A DNA stretch of 64,000 nt from an uncultured Pseudomonas sp. (lineage in GTDB: Bacteria; Pseudomonadota; Gammaproteobacteria; Pseudomonadales; Pseudomonadaceae): NCBI RefSeq assembly GCF_913774235.1, contig NZ_CAJYDW010000016.1, forward strand, positions 186,001-250,000, given 5' to 3'. Below, piece by piece: positions 30,112-39,110 of the stretch (within the stretch, counting starts at the first letter, position 1; every line of letters begins with the position of its first letter). A program made the position numbers and the translations under genes. Below the pieces are notes generated by a model. It was not told the DNA's origin. It saw only the letters and a list, made by a program, of their open reading frames with translations, and did no database searches.

Positions 30112-30127
30112 TGGCATGACTCGTGAA
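30112..30127 (+). promoter_or_regulatory. Candidate sigma-54 promoter of fhp
   Basis: TGGCATG at the -24 position is followed after four bases by GTGAA in the -12 position, compared with the TGGCACG-N4-TTGC consensus. The -12 element is imperfect (GTGA for TTGC). It sits 42 bp downstream of the nearest NorR-like dyad and 34 bp before the fhp ATG. Confidence 0.35.
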
Positions 30128-30161
30128 AAGAGCAGGGCAGTCCTGTTTGGAGATTCTTGCC

Positions 30162-31331
30162 ATGCCGTCACACGACCAACGCGCCATCATCAAGGCCACC
30201 ATACCGCTGCTGGAAACCGGCGGTGAAGACCTGACCCGGCATTTCTACGACAAGCTGCTCGGCAACAACCCTGAGATCCGCCCGCTGTTCAATGGCGCCC
30301 ACCAGGCCAGCGGTGCCCAGGCCCGGGCGTTGGCGCGGGCGGTCCTGCTGTATGCGCGGAACATCGAGCAATTGGATACCCTGGGGCCGCTGGTCGAGCA
30401 GATCGTCAACAAGCACGTCTCGCTGCAGGTCCAGCCGGATCACTATCCGCTGGTAGGCATCGCCCTGCTGCAGAGCATCCGCGAGGTACTGGGGGCCGAC
30501 GTTGCCACCGACGCGGTGATCGACGCCTGGGCCGCTGCCTATGGCCAACTGGCCAACCTCCTGATCGGGGCTGAGGAGCGCAAATACGCCGCCCAGGCCG
30601 AGGCCGCTGGTGGCTGGCGCGGCGCCCGGCCGTTCCGCATCGCGCGGATCGAACCGGAAAGCGAGGAAATCAGCTCTTTCTACCTGGAGCCGGTGGACGG
30701 CTTGCCGACCAGCATCGCCCAACCCGGGCAGTACCTGGGGCTGAGCATCACTCTGGAGGGCGTCGAATACCGCCGCAACTATTCGATCTCGGCGGCCAGC
30801 CGCGGTCAGGGCTATCGAATCAGCGTCAAGCACCAGCCGGGTGGTGTGGTCTCGCGCTTCCTGCACAGCGAGGCCCACGAGGGCAGCGTGCTGCAGGTCT
30901 TCGCGCCGGCCGGGGAATTCGTCCTCAAGGCGTCGACCAAGCCACTGCTACTGATCGCCGGTGGCGTGGGCATCACACCCTTGCTGCCGATGGTCTCGGC
31001 GGCGCTGCCCAGTGGACGGCCGATCCAGGTCATCCACTGCACGCGCCACCCCGGGGCGCAGGCTTTCGGTCACTGGCTGGAACAGCTGGCCGCCCATCAT
31101 CCGCAGCTGCAGCTGTATTTCTGCTACAGCCAGCCGCTGGCCGGCGAAGCCCTGGCGTCGCGCCTGGATCTGCTACGCCTGCAGCGCTGGCTGCCCAAGG
31201 AGCGCGACCTGGATGCCTATGTCCTGGGCCCGCAGCCCTTCATGGCCCAGGTGCGCCGCGATCTGCTCGAACTGGGGGTGCCGGCAGGGCAGATCCGCCA
31301 CGAATTCTTCGGGCCGGCGACGGATCTCTGA
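30162..31331 (+). CDS. fhp: Flavohemoglobin (nitric oxide dioxygenase)
   Basis: 389-aa flavohemoglobin converting NO and O2 to nitrate. The globin domain (1-140) has proximal heme ligand His85 in NKHVSLQVQ and Tyr29 in the B helix. The FAD domain shows RRNYSISAA and the NAD domain GGVGITPLLPM, with the C-terminal KEFFGP-like HEFFGPATDL. ATG 30162 is preferred over the longer frame from 30123. It is controlled by the divergent NorR-type activator and ends at a strong hairpin. Confidence 0.96.
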   Translation: MPSHDQRAIIKATIPLLETGGEDLTRHFYDKLLGNNPEIRPLFNGAHQASGAQARALARAVLLYARNIEQLDTLGPLVEQIVNKHVSLQVQPDHYPLVGIALLQSIREVLGADVATDAVIDAWAAAYGQLANLLIGAEERKYAAQAEAAGGWRGARPFRIARIEPESEEISSFYLEPVDGLPTSIAQPGQYLGLSITLEGVEYRRNYSISAASRGQGYRISVKHQPGGVVSRFLHSEAHEGSVLQVFAPAGEFVLKASTKPLLLIAGGVGITPLLPMVSAALPSGRPIQVIHCTRHPGAQAFGHWLEQLAAHHPQLQLYFCYSQPLAGEALASRLDLLRLQRWLPKERDLDAYVLGPQPFMAQVRRDLLELGVPAGQIRHEFFGPATDL

Positions 31332-31335
31332 AAAG

Positions 31336-31369
31336 GAAACGCCCGCGACCTGAAGGGCGCGGGCGTTTC
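31336..31369. terminator. Bidirectional terminator between fhp and the DUF1161 gene
   Basis: Perfect 12-bp stem GAAACGCCCGCG (31336-31347) with CGCGGGCGTTTC (31358-31369) and a 10-nt loop, starting 5 bp after the fhp stop. The A/T ends on both sides (AAA/TTT) let it work for both converging genes. Confidence 0.7.
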
Positions 31370-31417
31370 ATCGGCTGGCGAGGCGCACCGCCGGGCGGTG
31401 GCGCCTGCGGCCAGGAG

Positions 31418-31645
31418 CTAGCGACGCTGGTAGACGATGTCCTTGCTACCGGCCTCACAGCTACCCACTACCTTGGCGGATGCCGCGGCACTGCCCTTGT
31501 CCACCACCTCGAGGCTGTAGTTCGCCACGTGCTTGGCTTGCAGCTTGGCATCGATATCGGCCTTGACCGTGTCGCACGAGGTGCCTGCGGCGAAGGCGCC
31601 GCCGCTCAGGGCCAACAAACCGAGGGTCATCACGAGTCTACGCAT
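31418..31645 (-). CDS. DUF1161 small periplasmic protein
   Basis: 75-aa protein with a signal peptide (about residues 1-20, AFA-AG) and a short domain with paired cysteines (TSCDTVKADI and VGSCEAGSK) that could form one disulfide. Matches the DUF1161 family, which has no known function. ATG 31645 is used; the long upstream extension crosses the dodecin gene in another frame. Confidence 0.8.
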   Translation of the reverse strand: MRRLVMTLGLLALSGGAFAAGTSCDTVKADIDAKLQAKHVANYSLEVVDKGSAAASAKVVGSCEAGSKDIVYQRR

Positions 31646-31683
31646 CTTGCCTGTCCTTTTGCGGGGGAGGGAGGGATTACGGC

Positions 31684-31899
31684 TCAGCTGGCTTCGATAC
31701 GGAAGCCGATCTTCAGCGTGACCTGATAATGCGCCACCTTGGCGTCCTGAATATGACCACGAATCTCGCCGACTTCGAACCATTCCAGATTCTTCACCGA
31801 CTTGGCGGTTTCGGCCAGGGCGTTGTTGATGGCGTCTTCGACGCTGGTGGTGGAGGAGCCGACGATTTCCAGCTTCTTGTAGGTGTGGTGATCGGACAT
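31684..31899 (-). CDS. Dodecin family flavin-binding protein
   Basis: 71-aa dodecin. The sequence (KKLEIVGSSTTSVEDAINNA, then NLEWFEVGEIRGHI with the flavin-stacking Trp) matches the beta-alpha-beta-beta dodecin fold that assembles into hollow dodecamers storing or sequestering flavins. It lies 38 bp upstream of the DUF1161 gene on the same strand, so the two may share a transcript. Confidence 0.92.
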   Translation of the reverse strand: MSDHHTYKKLEIVGSSTTSVEDAINNALAETAKSVKNLEWFEVGEIRGHIQDAKVAHYQVTLKIGFRIEAS

Positions 31900-32118
31900 G
31901 AACTGTCTCCTGGGTCAGCAATGACGGGCGTCGCAGCCGTTGGCTGGCAACGCGTTGACCGGTGTCGCGGTCGACTCGCCGGGAAGGGTGCCGCTGACAT
32001 TTCAGGCCGCGAAAAGCCCCGATAAGTTCACTGCCCGGGCTCTCGCGCAAGGCTTTGCTGCACTTTCAAGCGGCTCGGCAGTCACATTTCCTGAATCCGT
32101 CCACCTCAGGAGGTTGTC

Positions 32119-32442
32119 ATGGCCCGTAATACCGATTACCAGGCGTCCATCGCCAGCATCGAGAACGAAATCAGCAGCCTGCTCGACTCGCTGGCGTCCC
32201 TGAAGAAGAGTGCCGCCCGCGAATCCCGTAGCGGCCTGCATTCCCTCAAGAGCACTGCCCGCGAAGCCCTGCATCACTCGGGTGATTCCCTGGAAGAGGT
32301 CTACGACGACGTACGCCGCCTGACCCGCCAGTATGGTCGTGCCGCCACCGGCGTCGCTCGCGAGCATCCCTGGGCTACCGTCGGCATCGCCGCTGGCGTG
32401 ACCATCCTGGTCGGCTGGGCGCTGCTGCGCGGCGACCACTGA
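32119..32442 (+). CDS. DUF883 (ElaB/YqjD-like) membrane-anchored protein
   Basis: 107-aa protein. An N-terminal helical, charged region is followed by a single C-terminal membrane helix (TVGIAAGVTILVGWALL). This C-tail-anchored layout matches ElaB/YqjD/YgaM proteins, which associate with ribosomes at the inner membrane in stationary-phase E. coli. AGGAGG precedes the ATG by 6 nt. Function here is inferred from family only. Confidence 0.87.
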   Translation: MARNTDYQASIASIENEISSLLDSLASLKKSAARESRSGLHSLKSTAREALHHSGDSLEEVYDDVRRLTRQYGRAATGVAREHPWATVGIAAGVTILVGWALLRGDH

Positions 32443-32488
32443 TGGCCTGAGCGAAGGCATCCTCCGGGATGCCTTCCGCCTGTCACTT

Positions 32489-33385
32489 TCAGGCGTCGGC
32501 CAGCTCCGCCCTGAGCCAGGCCGCCAAGCGCTCCACCCGCTCATCCGCCAGCCGCCCCGGCGCCCACAGGGCCAACTCCGCGCCGGTCGCCACAAAGCCC
32601 CAGGGCGCCACCAGCCGCCCCGCCTTGAGATCCGCCGCCACCAAAGGCTCTGGTGCGATCGCCACCCCTAGCCCCGACAGCGCCGCCTCCAGCAGGTAAT
32701 AGAGGTGCTCGAAGCCCTGCCCATCATTCAGCGCTGGTGCGTCCAGCCCCTGCAGCGCGAACCATTGCGGCCAGGCCTGGGGCCGCGACAGGGTATGCAG
32801 CAGCGGTTCCGCGCGCAGGGCCGAGAGCTGGCCCTCCTTTAGCCGCAGATAAGCCGGGCAGTAGGGACTCAGCACCGGCCCGATGCGCTCGGGGGCCAGG
32901 TGATAGGCGCGGACCTCCGCCGGAGGGTCGCTCTCGGTGAACAGCAGGGTGGCGTCCTGGCCGGCAGCGTGCAGCTCGGTATCGTCGGTGCGGGTCGACA
33001 GGTGCAGACGCAGCTCGGGCAGGTCGCGATTGAGCCGATCCAGCCGCGGGATGAACCAGCGGGCGACCAGGCTACCCGGGCAACCCAGCACGAAGGGTCC
33101 CTGGCGACTGCCAGCCTTGAGTTCCGCGCACAGTTCGCGCAGCCGGGTGAAGGTCTCGGCACTCACGTCGCGCAGTCGCTGGCCAGCCTCGGTCAGGGCC
33201 AGCCCCCGTCCTTCGCGGCGGAACAGGGCCACCCCGAGCTGTTCCTCCAGCACACGTATCTGTCGACTCACGGCACCGTGGGTCACGTGCAGCTCGTCAC
33301 CAGCGCGGCTCATGCCGCCCAGGCGTGCAGTGGCCTCGAAGGCCCGTAGGGCATTCAGAGGGGGGAGGTCACGGGGATCGCTCAT
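32489..33385 (-). CDS. trpI: LysR-family activator of trpBA
   Basis: 298-aa LysR regulator. The N-terminus [20 protein letters not shown] matches the TrpI family, and the helix-turn-helix covers about residues 18-75. TrpI activates trpBA in response to indoleglycerol phosphate in Pseudomonas. ATG 33385 has AGGA 8 nt upstream; ATG 33409 is possible but lacks a ribosome site. It is divergent from trpB with 92 bp between the starts, the expected place for TrpI operator sites. Confidence 0.93.
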   Translation of the reverse strand: MSDPRDLPPLNALRAFEATARLGGMSRAGDELHVTHGAVSRQIRVLEEQLGVALFRREGRGLALTEAGQRLRDVSAETFTRLRELCAELKAGSRQGPFVLGCPGSLVARWFIPRLDRLNRDLPELRLHLSTRTDDTELHAAGQDATLLFTESDPPAEVRAYHLAPERIGPVLSPYCPAYLRLKEGQLSALRAEPLLHTLSRPQAWPQWFALQGLDAPALNDGQGFEHLYYLLEAALSGLGVAIAPEPLVAADLKAGRLVAPWGFVATGAELALWAPGRLADERVERLAAWLRAELADA

Positions 33386-33477
33386 CTGTGAGATTTCCTG
33401 ACGGGTCATCGCGATCTTATCGATTTATCGCCGGCACTCAAGCGGGTAAGGTAGACCTATCTTCGCAGGAGAACCCC

Positions 33478-34686
33478 ATGAATCAGTTCGCTTATCGCCA
33501 GGGCCCCGACGCCCAGGGTATGTTCGGCCAGTTCGGTGGCCGCTATGTCGCCGAGACCCTGATGCCGCTGATCCTCGATCTGCAGCGCGAATACGAGACC
33601 GCCATGCACGACCCGGCGTTCCTCGAAGAGCTGGCCTACTTCCAGCGTGATTACGTTGGCCGGCCCAATCCGCTGTATTTCGCCGAGCGCCTCACCGAGC
33701 ACTTCGGTGGCGCCAAGATCTATCTCAAGCGCGAAGAGCTGAACCACACCGGCGCGCACAAGATCAACAACTGCATCGGCCAGATCCTGCTGGCCAAGCG
33801 CATGGGCAAGACCCGCATCATCGCCGAGACCGGCGCTGGCATGCATGGCGTGGCCACCGCCACCGTGGCTGCCCGTTTCGGCCTGCCCTGCGTCATCTAC
33901 ATGGGCAGCACCGACATTGATCGCCAGCAGGCCAACGTCTTCCGCATGAAGCTGCTGGGCGCCGAGGTGATTCCGGTCACCGCCGGTACCGGCACCCTCA
34001 AGGATGCCATGAACGAGGCCCTGCGCGACTGGGTGACCAATGTCGCCGACACCTTCTACCTGATCGGCACCGTGGCCGGTCCGCACCCCTATCCGGCCAT
34101 GGTCCGTGACTTCCAGGCAGTGATCGGTCGCGAGACCCGCGCCCAGATCCTGGAGAAGGAAGGGCGCCTCCCCGATAGCCTGATCGCCTGCGTCGGCGGC
34201 GGCTCCAACGCCATGGGCCTGTTCCATGAATTCCTCGACGACCCCGAGGTAGCCATCGTCGGCGTCGAAGCCGGTGGTCACGGTGTGGATACCGACAAGC
34301 ATGCGTCCAGCCTCAACGGTGGCGTGCCCGGGGTGCTGCACGGCAACCGCACCTTCCTCCTGCAGGACGATGACGGCCAGATCATCGACGCCCACTCCAT
34401 TTCCGCCGGCCTGGACTATCCCGGCATCGGCCCGGAGCACGCCCACCTGCACGACGTGAAGCGGGTGGAGTACGTGCCGATCAACGATGACGAGGCCCTC
34501 AAGGCCTTCCACCAGACCTGCCGTCTGGAAGGCATCATCCCGGCGCTGGAATCCGCCCATGCCCTGGCCGAGGCCTACAAGCGCGCTCCGCACCTGCCCA
34601 AGGACCACCTCATGGTGATCTGCCTCTCGGGCCGCGGCGACAAGGACATGCAAACCGTGATGAGCCACCTGGGAGACGCGCTATGA
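33478..34686 (+). CDS. trpB: Tryptophan synthase beta subunit
   Basis: 402-aa PLP enzyme joining indole and serine. The catalytic lysine is Lys95 in HTGAHKINN, and the phosphate-binding GGGSNAMG loop is present. CAGGAG precedes ATG 33478. It overlaps trpA by 4 bp (ATGA) and is probably activated by the divergent TrpI. Confidence 0.98.
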   Translation: MNQFAYRQGPDAQGMFGQFGGRYVAETLMPLILDLQREYETAMHDPAFLEELAYFQRDYVGRPNPLYFAERLTEHFGGAKIYLKREELNHTGAHKINNCIGQILLAKRMGKTRIIAETGAGMHGVATATVAARFGLPCVIYMGSTDIDRQQANVFRMKLLGAEVIPVTAGTGTLKDAMNEALRDWVTNVADTFYLIGTVAGPHPYPAMVRDFQAVIGRETRAQILEKEGRLPDSLIACVGGGSNAMGLFHEFLDDPEVAIVGVEAGGHGVDTDKHASSLNGGVPGVLHGNRTFLLQDDDGQIIDAHSISAGLDYPGIGPEHAHLHDVKRVEYVPINDDEALKAFHQTCRLEGIIPALESAHALAEAYKRAPHLPKDHLMVICLSGRGDKDMQTVMSHLGDAL

Positions 34687-35489
34687 GCCGCCTGGAAACC
34701 CGTTTCGCCGCGCTGAAGGCCGAGGGCCGCGCGGCCCTGGTCACCTACACCACCGCCGGCGATCCGGATTACGCCACCTCCCTGGCGATCCTCAAGGGCC
34801 TGCCGGCCGCGGGTGCCGACGTGATCGAGCTGGGCATGCCCTTTACCGATCCGATGGCCGATGGCCCCGCCATCCAGGCCGCCGCCCTGCGCGCGCTGCA
34901 CGCCGGCCAGAACCTGGCCAAGACCTTGGAAATGGTGCGTGACTTCCGTCGCGAGGAAGGCGAGACGCCGCTGGTGCTGATGGGCTACTACAACCCCATC
35001 CATCGCTATGGCGTGGAGCGCTTCCTGGCCGAGGCCGCAGAAGCTGGCGTCGATGGCCTGATCGTGGTCGACCTGCCGCCGGAGCACGACGCCGAGCTGG
35101 CGCTGCCGGCCCAGGCCGCTGGCATCGATTTCATCCGCCTGACCACCCCGACCACCGACGACGCCCGCCTGCCGCGGGTACTCAACACCAGCTCGGGCTT
35201 CGTCTACTACGTTTCCGTCGCGGGCGTGACCGGCGCTGGCTCGGCCACCACCGAGCACGTCGAGGCCGCCGTCGCGCGTCTGCGCCGTTTCACCGACCTG
35301 CCACTGGCCGTGGGCTTCGGTATCCGGACGCCGGAGCAGGCGCGGGTCATCGCCCGGCTCGCCGATGGCGTAGTGGTGGGCTCGGCGCTGGTGGACCAGA
35401 TCGCCAAGGCCGATTCCAGCGGCGCTGCCATCGAGGGCGTGCTGGGCCTCTGCCGGCAGTTGTCGGAAAGCGTCCGCACCGCGCGGTGA
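34683..35489 (+). CDS. trpA: Tryptophan synthase alpha subunit
   Basis: 268-aa TIM-barrel subunit cleaving indole-3-glycerol phosphate. Signature residues are visible: the catalytic Glu in [18 protein letters not shown] and Asp in the same run, plus [10 protein letters not shown]. It ends 20 bp before a clear terminator, beyond which lies the DnaA-box-rich region. Confidence 0.98.
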   Translation: MSRLETRFAALKAEGRAALVTYTTAGDPDYATSLAILKGLPAAGADVIELGMPFTDPMADGPAIQAAALRALHAGQNLAKTLEMVRDFRREEGETPLVLMGYYNPIHRYGVERFLAEAAEAGVDGLIVVDLPPEHDAELALPAQAAGIDFIRLTTPTTDDARLPRVLNTSSGFVYYVSVAGVTGAGSATTEHVEAAVARLRRFTDLPLAVGFGIRTPEQARVIARLADGVVVGSALVDQIAKADSSGAAIEGVLGLCRQLSESVRTAR

Positions 35490-35508
35490 GTAGCCGCCGC
35501 GACGAACA

Positions 35509-35532
35509 GGACCGCCCAGGCGGTCCTTTTTT
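35509..35532 (+). terminator. Rho-independent terminator of trpBA
   Basis: GGACCGC (35509-35515) pairs with GCGGTCC (35520-35526) over a 4-nt loop, directly followed by six T (35527-35532). Confidence 0.9.
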
Positions 35533-35539
35533 CTGCTTG

Positions 35540-36190
35540 GGAAAAGCTCAAGCTGTGCATAACCCTGTGCACAGTCTGTTCGCCGTCGGCGCAAAACCTT
35601 GCTGCAGAAGGCTTTTATCCTCTTCTGGCTTGTTGATCGATTAGCGCGAGAGCGGCGTGCCCGACCCTTGGGTCCCCATTTCGTCCTTGCCTGAGAGGTA
35701 AAGGCTGTGGATAAGCCGGGGGCAAGTTGTCGGCAAGTCTTTCCCGACACCTTCCTGGGGTTTTGTACAAAAAATGATCGATTTTTCCGGCCGGGCCTAG
35801 GCCGTTCCATCCTCGGTAGCGCGGGTGGTTTTCCCACATCTACTGTGCGCGGGCTTGTGGAAAAGATGTGGGACCTACCGCCGATGCCAGGTCCGCCAAG
35901 GCCTGCAGAGAATCGTACAAAAAATGATCAGCGACTTTTTTACGCTTTTCCACAACCCACAATAGAACTGCATAGGGTTGTGGATAGGATGTTCGCTGAC
36001 GGCTGGAGGCCAGTATCCATGCACCTTGCAGCCTATTGATCAAATTTTGAGCTATATCTGGGGATAACCGCAGGTCAAGGACTTTTTCTTGATGCTGCAA
36101 GGAGTTATCCACGCTTGCTCAGTGGCCAGGGGAGCTTTCGCCGCTAAACCGGCTTGTGGATAACTCTGTTGATTTTCTGTTTGGAAGCCT
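35540..36190. other. oriC-like, DnaA-box-rich intergenic region
   Basis: Gene-free and AT-rich compared with its flanks. Boxes fitting TTATNCACA on either strand: TGTGCATAA 35554-35562, TGTGGATAA 35706-35714 and TGTGGATAA 36155-36163. Relaxed boxes: TGTGGAAAA 35856-35864, TTTTCCACA 35946-35954, TGTGGATAG 35979-35987, TGGGGATAA 36059-36067, TTATCCACG 36105-36113. A 15-bp direct repeat GTACAAAAAATGATC (35765-35779, 35915-35929) is followed by T-rich tracts (GATCGATTTTT, GATCAGCGACTTTTTT) reminiscent of GATC-led unwinding 13-mers. It may be a replication origin, a second origin-like element, or a DnaA titration site. Confidence 0.65.
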
Positions 36191-36208
36191 GTGCACGACG
36201 AAGAATGA

Positions 36209-36619
36209 CTATCTCAGGGTCACCTGCTGCCGCAGGCCCTCCGCCGGCAGGAAGAAGGCGCATTCCTCGAAGGTGGCCATGCGCATGCGCAAGGGGGGAT
36301 TGTTGCTGTAGCCGTATTGTTCGGTGGGCATGCCGATGAAGTTGGTGTCCAGTTGCTGGTTGCCGTTGCTGTCGTGGATCACCGAGACGGCATAGCGCCC
36401 GGGCGGCAGCTCGAAGCGCTGCTCCTGGGCGCCCGGTTGCGCCGCTACCCGCGCCTGGGCGACCGGCGTCTGGTGTTCCTTCCAGGCGTCTTCGCTGGCG
36501 AACACGGCCAGCAGCAGCTGGCCACCGGAGCCATCCACCGTTTCCACCCGCACCTGCAATTCGGCCGCCTGCAGCAGACCGCTCAGGCAGAGACCAGACA
36601 CCAGCAACAGAGACTTCAT
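36209..36619 (-). CDS. DUF2141 domain exported protein
   Basis: 136-aa protein with a signal peptide (about residues 1-18, LLQA-AE) and a beta-sandwich-like DUF2141 domain (GGQLLLAVFASEDAW, then ELPPGRYAVSVIHDSNGN and an acidic turn). Members are small periplasmic proteins of unknown function. It lies 11 bp past the start side of the HAD phosphatase end, transcribed in the same direction, and its 3' end borders the DnaA-box region. Confidence 0.85.
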   Translation of the reverse strand: MKSLLLVSGLCLSGLLQAAELQVRVETVDGSGGQLLLAVFASEDAWKEHQTPVAQARVAAQPGAQEQRFELPPGRYAVSVIHDSNGNQQLDTNFIGMPTEQYGYSNNPPLRMRMATFEECAFFLPAEGLRQQVTLR

Positions 36620-36629
36620 AGGCTTTCCT

Positions 36630-37262
36630 TCAGGAGGGAGAGGACGTCAGCCGCAGCAGGTCGGCCGGTCGTTCGAAGAAGAGATCCGGCGCCTGGGCGC
36701 GCAGCGTCGCCGGGCAACCATAGCCCCAGGCGACGGCCGCACAGGCGAGACCGGCGCGGCGCGCGGCCTCGAGGTCGCGCAACTCATCGCCGACATAGAG
36801 TGAATGGCGCGCGGCGATCCCTTGCCGCCGGAGCAGGCGGGTCAGGCGCCGGGCCTTGCCGAGCAGGGGGATATCGTATTCGCCATCGCTGAACAACCGG
36901 ATCGCCGCGGGCAACACCTGGTGCACGCTGGCGGCGGAATTGGAGGTCGCCAGGCCCAGGCGCACACCGGCAGCGCTCAGGCGTTCGAGGGCCGCCGGGA
37001 TCTCGGCGAAGGGCGCGACGGCGCCGTCGCGCTGGGCCAGCAGGCGCCGATAGTGGCGCGCGATGCGGGGTACCTTCCACCAGGGTATGCCCAGGCTGTC
37101 CAGCAGATCGGGGAGGGCGGCGGCGCGTAGCCGGGGCAATTCGTCCGCGGCCGGTTCGCGAAAGCCGTGGCGGCGTGCCAGCACGCCCAGGCAACTGAGC
37201 AGGAAGGGCAGGCTGTCCGCCAGGGTGCCGTCGAAGTCGAAGATGACGTAGCGGTAGCTCAT
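36630..37262 (-). CDS. HAD-superfamily phosphatase (Gph-like)
   Basis: 210-aa HAD-IA hydrolase. Motif I DFDGTLADS (nucleophile and acid/base Asp), motif II Thr/Ser in GLATSNS, motif III Lys in LGKARRL and motif IV GDELRDLEAA are all present, so it should be active on a small phosphate ester. The substrate is unknown; it resembles phosphoglycolate phosphatase/PpaX-like members. ATG 37262 fits; the extended frame to 37502 overlaps the neighbouring MCP region and is rejected. Confidence 0.88.
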   Translation of the reverse strand: MSYRYVIFDFDGTLADSLPFLLSCLGVLARRHGFREPAADELPRLRAAALPDLLDSLGIPWWKVPRIARHYRRLLAQRDGAVAPFAEIPAALERLSAAGVRLGLATSNSAASVHQVLPAAIRLFSDGEYDIPLLGKARRLTRLLRRQGIAARHSLYVGDELRDLEAARRAGLACAAVAWGYGCPATLRAQAPDLFFERPADLLRLTSSPS

Positions 37263-37330
37263 GCGAGGAGGACGCAGCTGGCGAAGGCGCCAGCGTAGCG
37301 GGCGCCTGGGGCTTTTGCCACCGCGTCGAC

Positions 37331-37352
37331 GGCAGGGACGGGCGTCCCTGCC
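37331..37352. terminator. Stem-loop at the 3' end of the chemoreceptor gene
   Basis: Perfect 9-bp stem GGCAGGGAC (37331-37339) with GTCCCTGCC (37344-37352) and a GGGC loop, 7 bp downstream of the chemoreceptor stop on the minus strand. No T-run follows. Confidence 0.5.
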
Positions 37353-37359
37353 GGGTAGG

Positions 37360-38985
37360 TCACACGCGGAAGCGGCGAATCTGGCCGTTGAGCTCCACCG
37401 CCAGCTCGGAGAGCTGCTGGCTGGCGGCGCGGGTCTGTTCGGCACCGGCCGCGGTCTGCACCGAAAGGTCGCGGATGCGCACGAGGTTGCGGTCCACTTC
37501 ACGGGCCACTTGAGCCTGTTCCTCAGCGGCGCTGGCGATTACCAGGTTGCGCTCGTCGATGCCCGATACCGACTGGGCGATGGCGGCCAGGGCGGCGTTG
37601 GCGGATTGCGCCTGCTCGCGGGTCTGGCGCGCCTGGTCGGCGCTGGTCAGCAGCGCATCAACGGTCTGGCCGGTGCCCTGCTGGATGCTGCCGATCATGC
37701 CTTCGATCTCGCGGGTGGATTCGCCAGTGCGATGGGCCAGGGCCCGTACCTCGTCGGCGACCACGGCGAAGCCCCGACCGGCATCGCCGGCCCGGGCGGC
37801 TTCAATGGCGGCATTGAGCGCCAGCAGGTTGGTCTGCTCGGCAACCGAACGGATCACGTCCAGCACCTGGCTGATGTTGCGGGTCTGCTCGGCCAGTTGG
37901 CGGGCCTGATCGCTGGCACCCAGTACGTTCTCGGTCAGCACCTCGATAGCGCCCAGGGTATCGCCCAGCTGACGCTGGCCCTGGCGAGCGGTATCGGCGG
38001 CCTGGCGCGATTCGGAGGAGGTGGAGGTGGCGTTGCCGGCCACCTCGTCCACCGCCTGGCTCATCTCGGTGACGGCGGTGGCCGCCATCTCGATCTCACT
38101 GTTCTGCTGCTGCAGGCCGGTGGCGCTCTCCTGCATCACCGCGGTCATCTCCTCGGCGGCCGAGGCCAGCTGCACGGCGGAGTGGCCCAGATGCGCCAGG
38201 GTATCGCGCAGGTTGGTCTGCATCTGCTGCATGGCCTGCAGCAGCTGGGCGGCTTCGTCGTGACCGCGGGTATCCAGGGTCTGGGTCAGGTCGCCGCTGG
38301 CGATGGTCTTGGCGGCGGCGACGGCCTCGGCGATGGGTCGGGTCATGCTCAGGGTCAGGCGCCAGGCCAGCAACACGGTCAAGCCCAGGGCCAGGGCGAT
38401 GACGGTCCAGGTAATGGATTGCGCCTGGCCATAGGTGGCGCTGGACTGCTTGGCCGCCGCCTGGATGTCGGCCTGGTTGACCTTGCGCAGGGCTTCGGTG
38501 CGCTCGTTCATCTGGGTGCCGAGCTGGGCCATGTTGGACTGGATCAGGCTGCGCGCCTCGTCCAGCTTGCCAGCGTTGATGAGGTCGGCGAGCTGGCCGA
38601 TGTAGCGCACGTAGTCGCGATGGATCTGGCGCAGGGCGTCGAAGGCCTGGCGCTCGCCATCGGTGCTGACCAATTGCTGATAACGACCGAAACCGGCTTC
38701 GACCTCGGCGCTCAGGCCGTCGATCTTCTTACGGGTTGCGGCGACCGTCGCCGCATCGGGAATGGCCAGCAGCCGCAGCACCTCGACCCGGGTACGGGCC
38801 AGTTGCAGCGCCAGGTTGTCGGCCTCGACGATGCTCGGCACGTTGTTGGTCTCGATCGCGAGACCCTGATCGCGGATCTGCGACAGTTGCAGCAGCCCGA
38901 ACAGCCCCAGGCTGGCGACGAGCACGGCGAGGAGGCCGAAGCAGAGCAGACTGCGGATGGCGATGGAGAAGGATCGGAAAGTCAC
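37360..38985 (-). CDS. Methyl-accepting chemotaxis protein (tandem copy A)
   Basis: 541-aa chemoreceptor: TM1 (about residues 10-32), helical periplasmic sensor to about 185, TM2, HAMP, and a signalling domain with [20 protein letters not shown]. No C-terminal pentapeptide. The start is GTG 38985 (MTFRSFSIAIRSLL). The neighbour at 39111-40736 has exactly the same length, the same N-terminal pattern and highly similar signalling sequence, so the two arose by tandem duplication. Ligand unknown. Confidence 0.93.
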   Translation of the reverse strand: MTFRSFSIAIRSLLCFGLLAVLVASLGLFGLLQLSQIRDQGLAIETNNVPSIVEADNLALQLARTRVEVLRLLAIPDAATVAATRKKIDGLSAEVEAGFGRYQQLVSTDGERQAFDALRQIHRDYVRYIGQLADLINAGKLDEARSLIQSNMAQLGTQMNERTEALRKVNQADIQAAAKQSSATYGQAQSITWTVIALALGLTVLLAWRLTLSMTRPIAEAVAAAKTIASGDLTQTLDTRGHDEAAQLLQAMQQMQTNLRDTLAHLGHSAVQLASAAEEMTAVMQESATGLQQQNSEIEMAATAVTEMSQAVDEVAGNATSTSSESRQAADTARQGQRQLGDTLGAIEVLTENVLGASDQARQLAEQTRNISQVLDVIRSVAEQTNLLALNAAIEAARAGDAGRGFAVVADEVRALAHRTGESTREIEGMIGSIQQGTGQTVDALLTSADQARQTREQAQSANAALAAIAQSVSGIDERNLVIASAAEEQAQVAREVDRNLVRIRDLSVQTAAGAEQTRAASQQLSELAVELNGQIRRFRV

Positions 38986-39110
38986 GGCGGCAGCCCCAAG
39001 TAGAAGTGAGGCCTCCTTTAACGGCTATCGTCCGCGTGACTTGACGGTCACCTGTCGCAAAATCTCATCGTGACTGCTCATTGGCGGCGCCAGCCGCCCT
39101 TGAGAAGGAG

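Noticed and set aside
30141-30160. TTGGAGATTCTTGC as a sigma-54 promoter for fhp
   Set aside because: GG and GC elements are two bases too close for a -24/-12 promoter, and it would leave almost no leader before the start codon.
35540-36190. parS centromere site near the origin-like region
   Set aside because: No copy of the Pseudomonas parS palindrome (TGTTCCACGTGGAACA) was found anywhere in the window by eye.
37261-39003. 580-codon plus-strand frame
   Set aside because: Antisense to chemoreceptor copy A; Gly/Leu/Gln-rich shadow translation.
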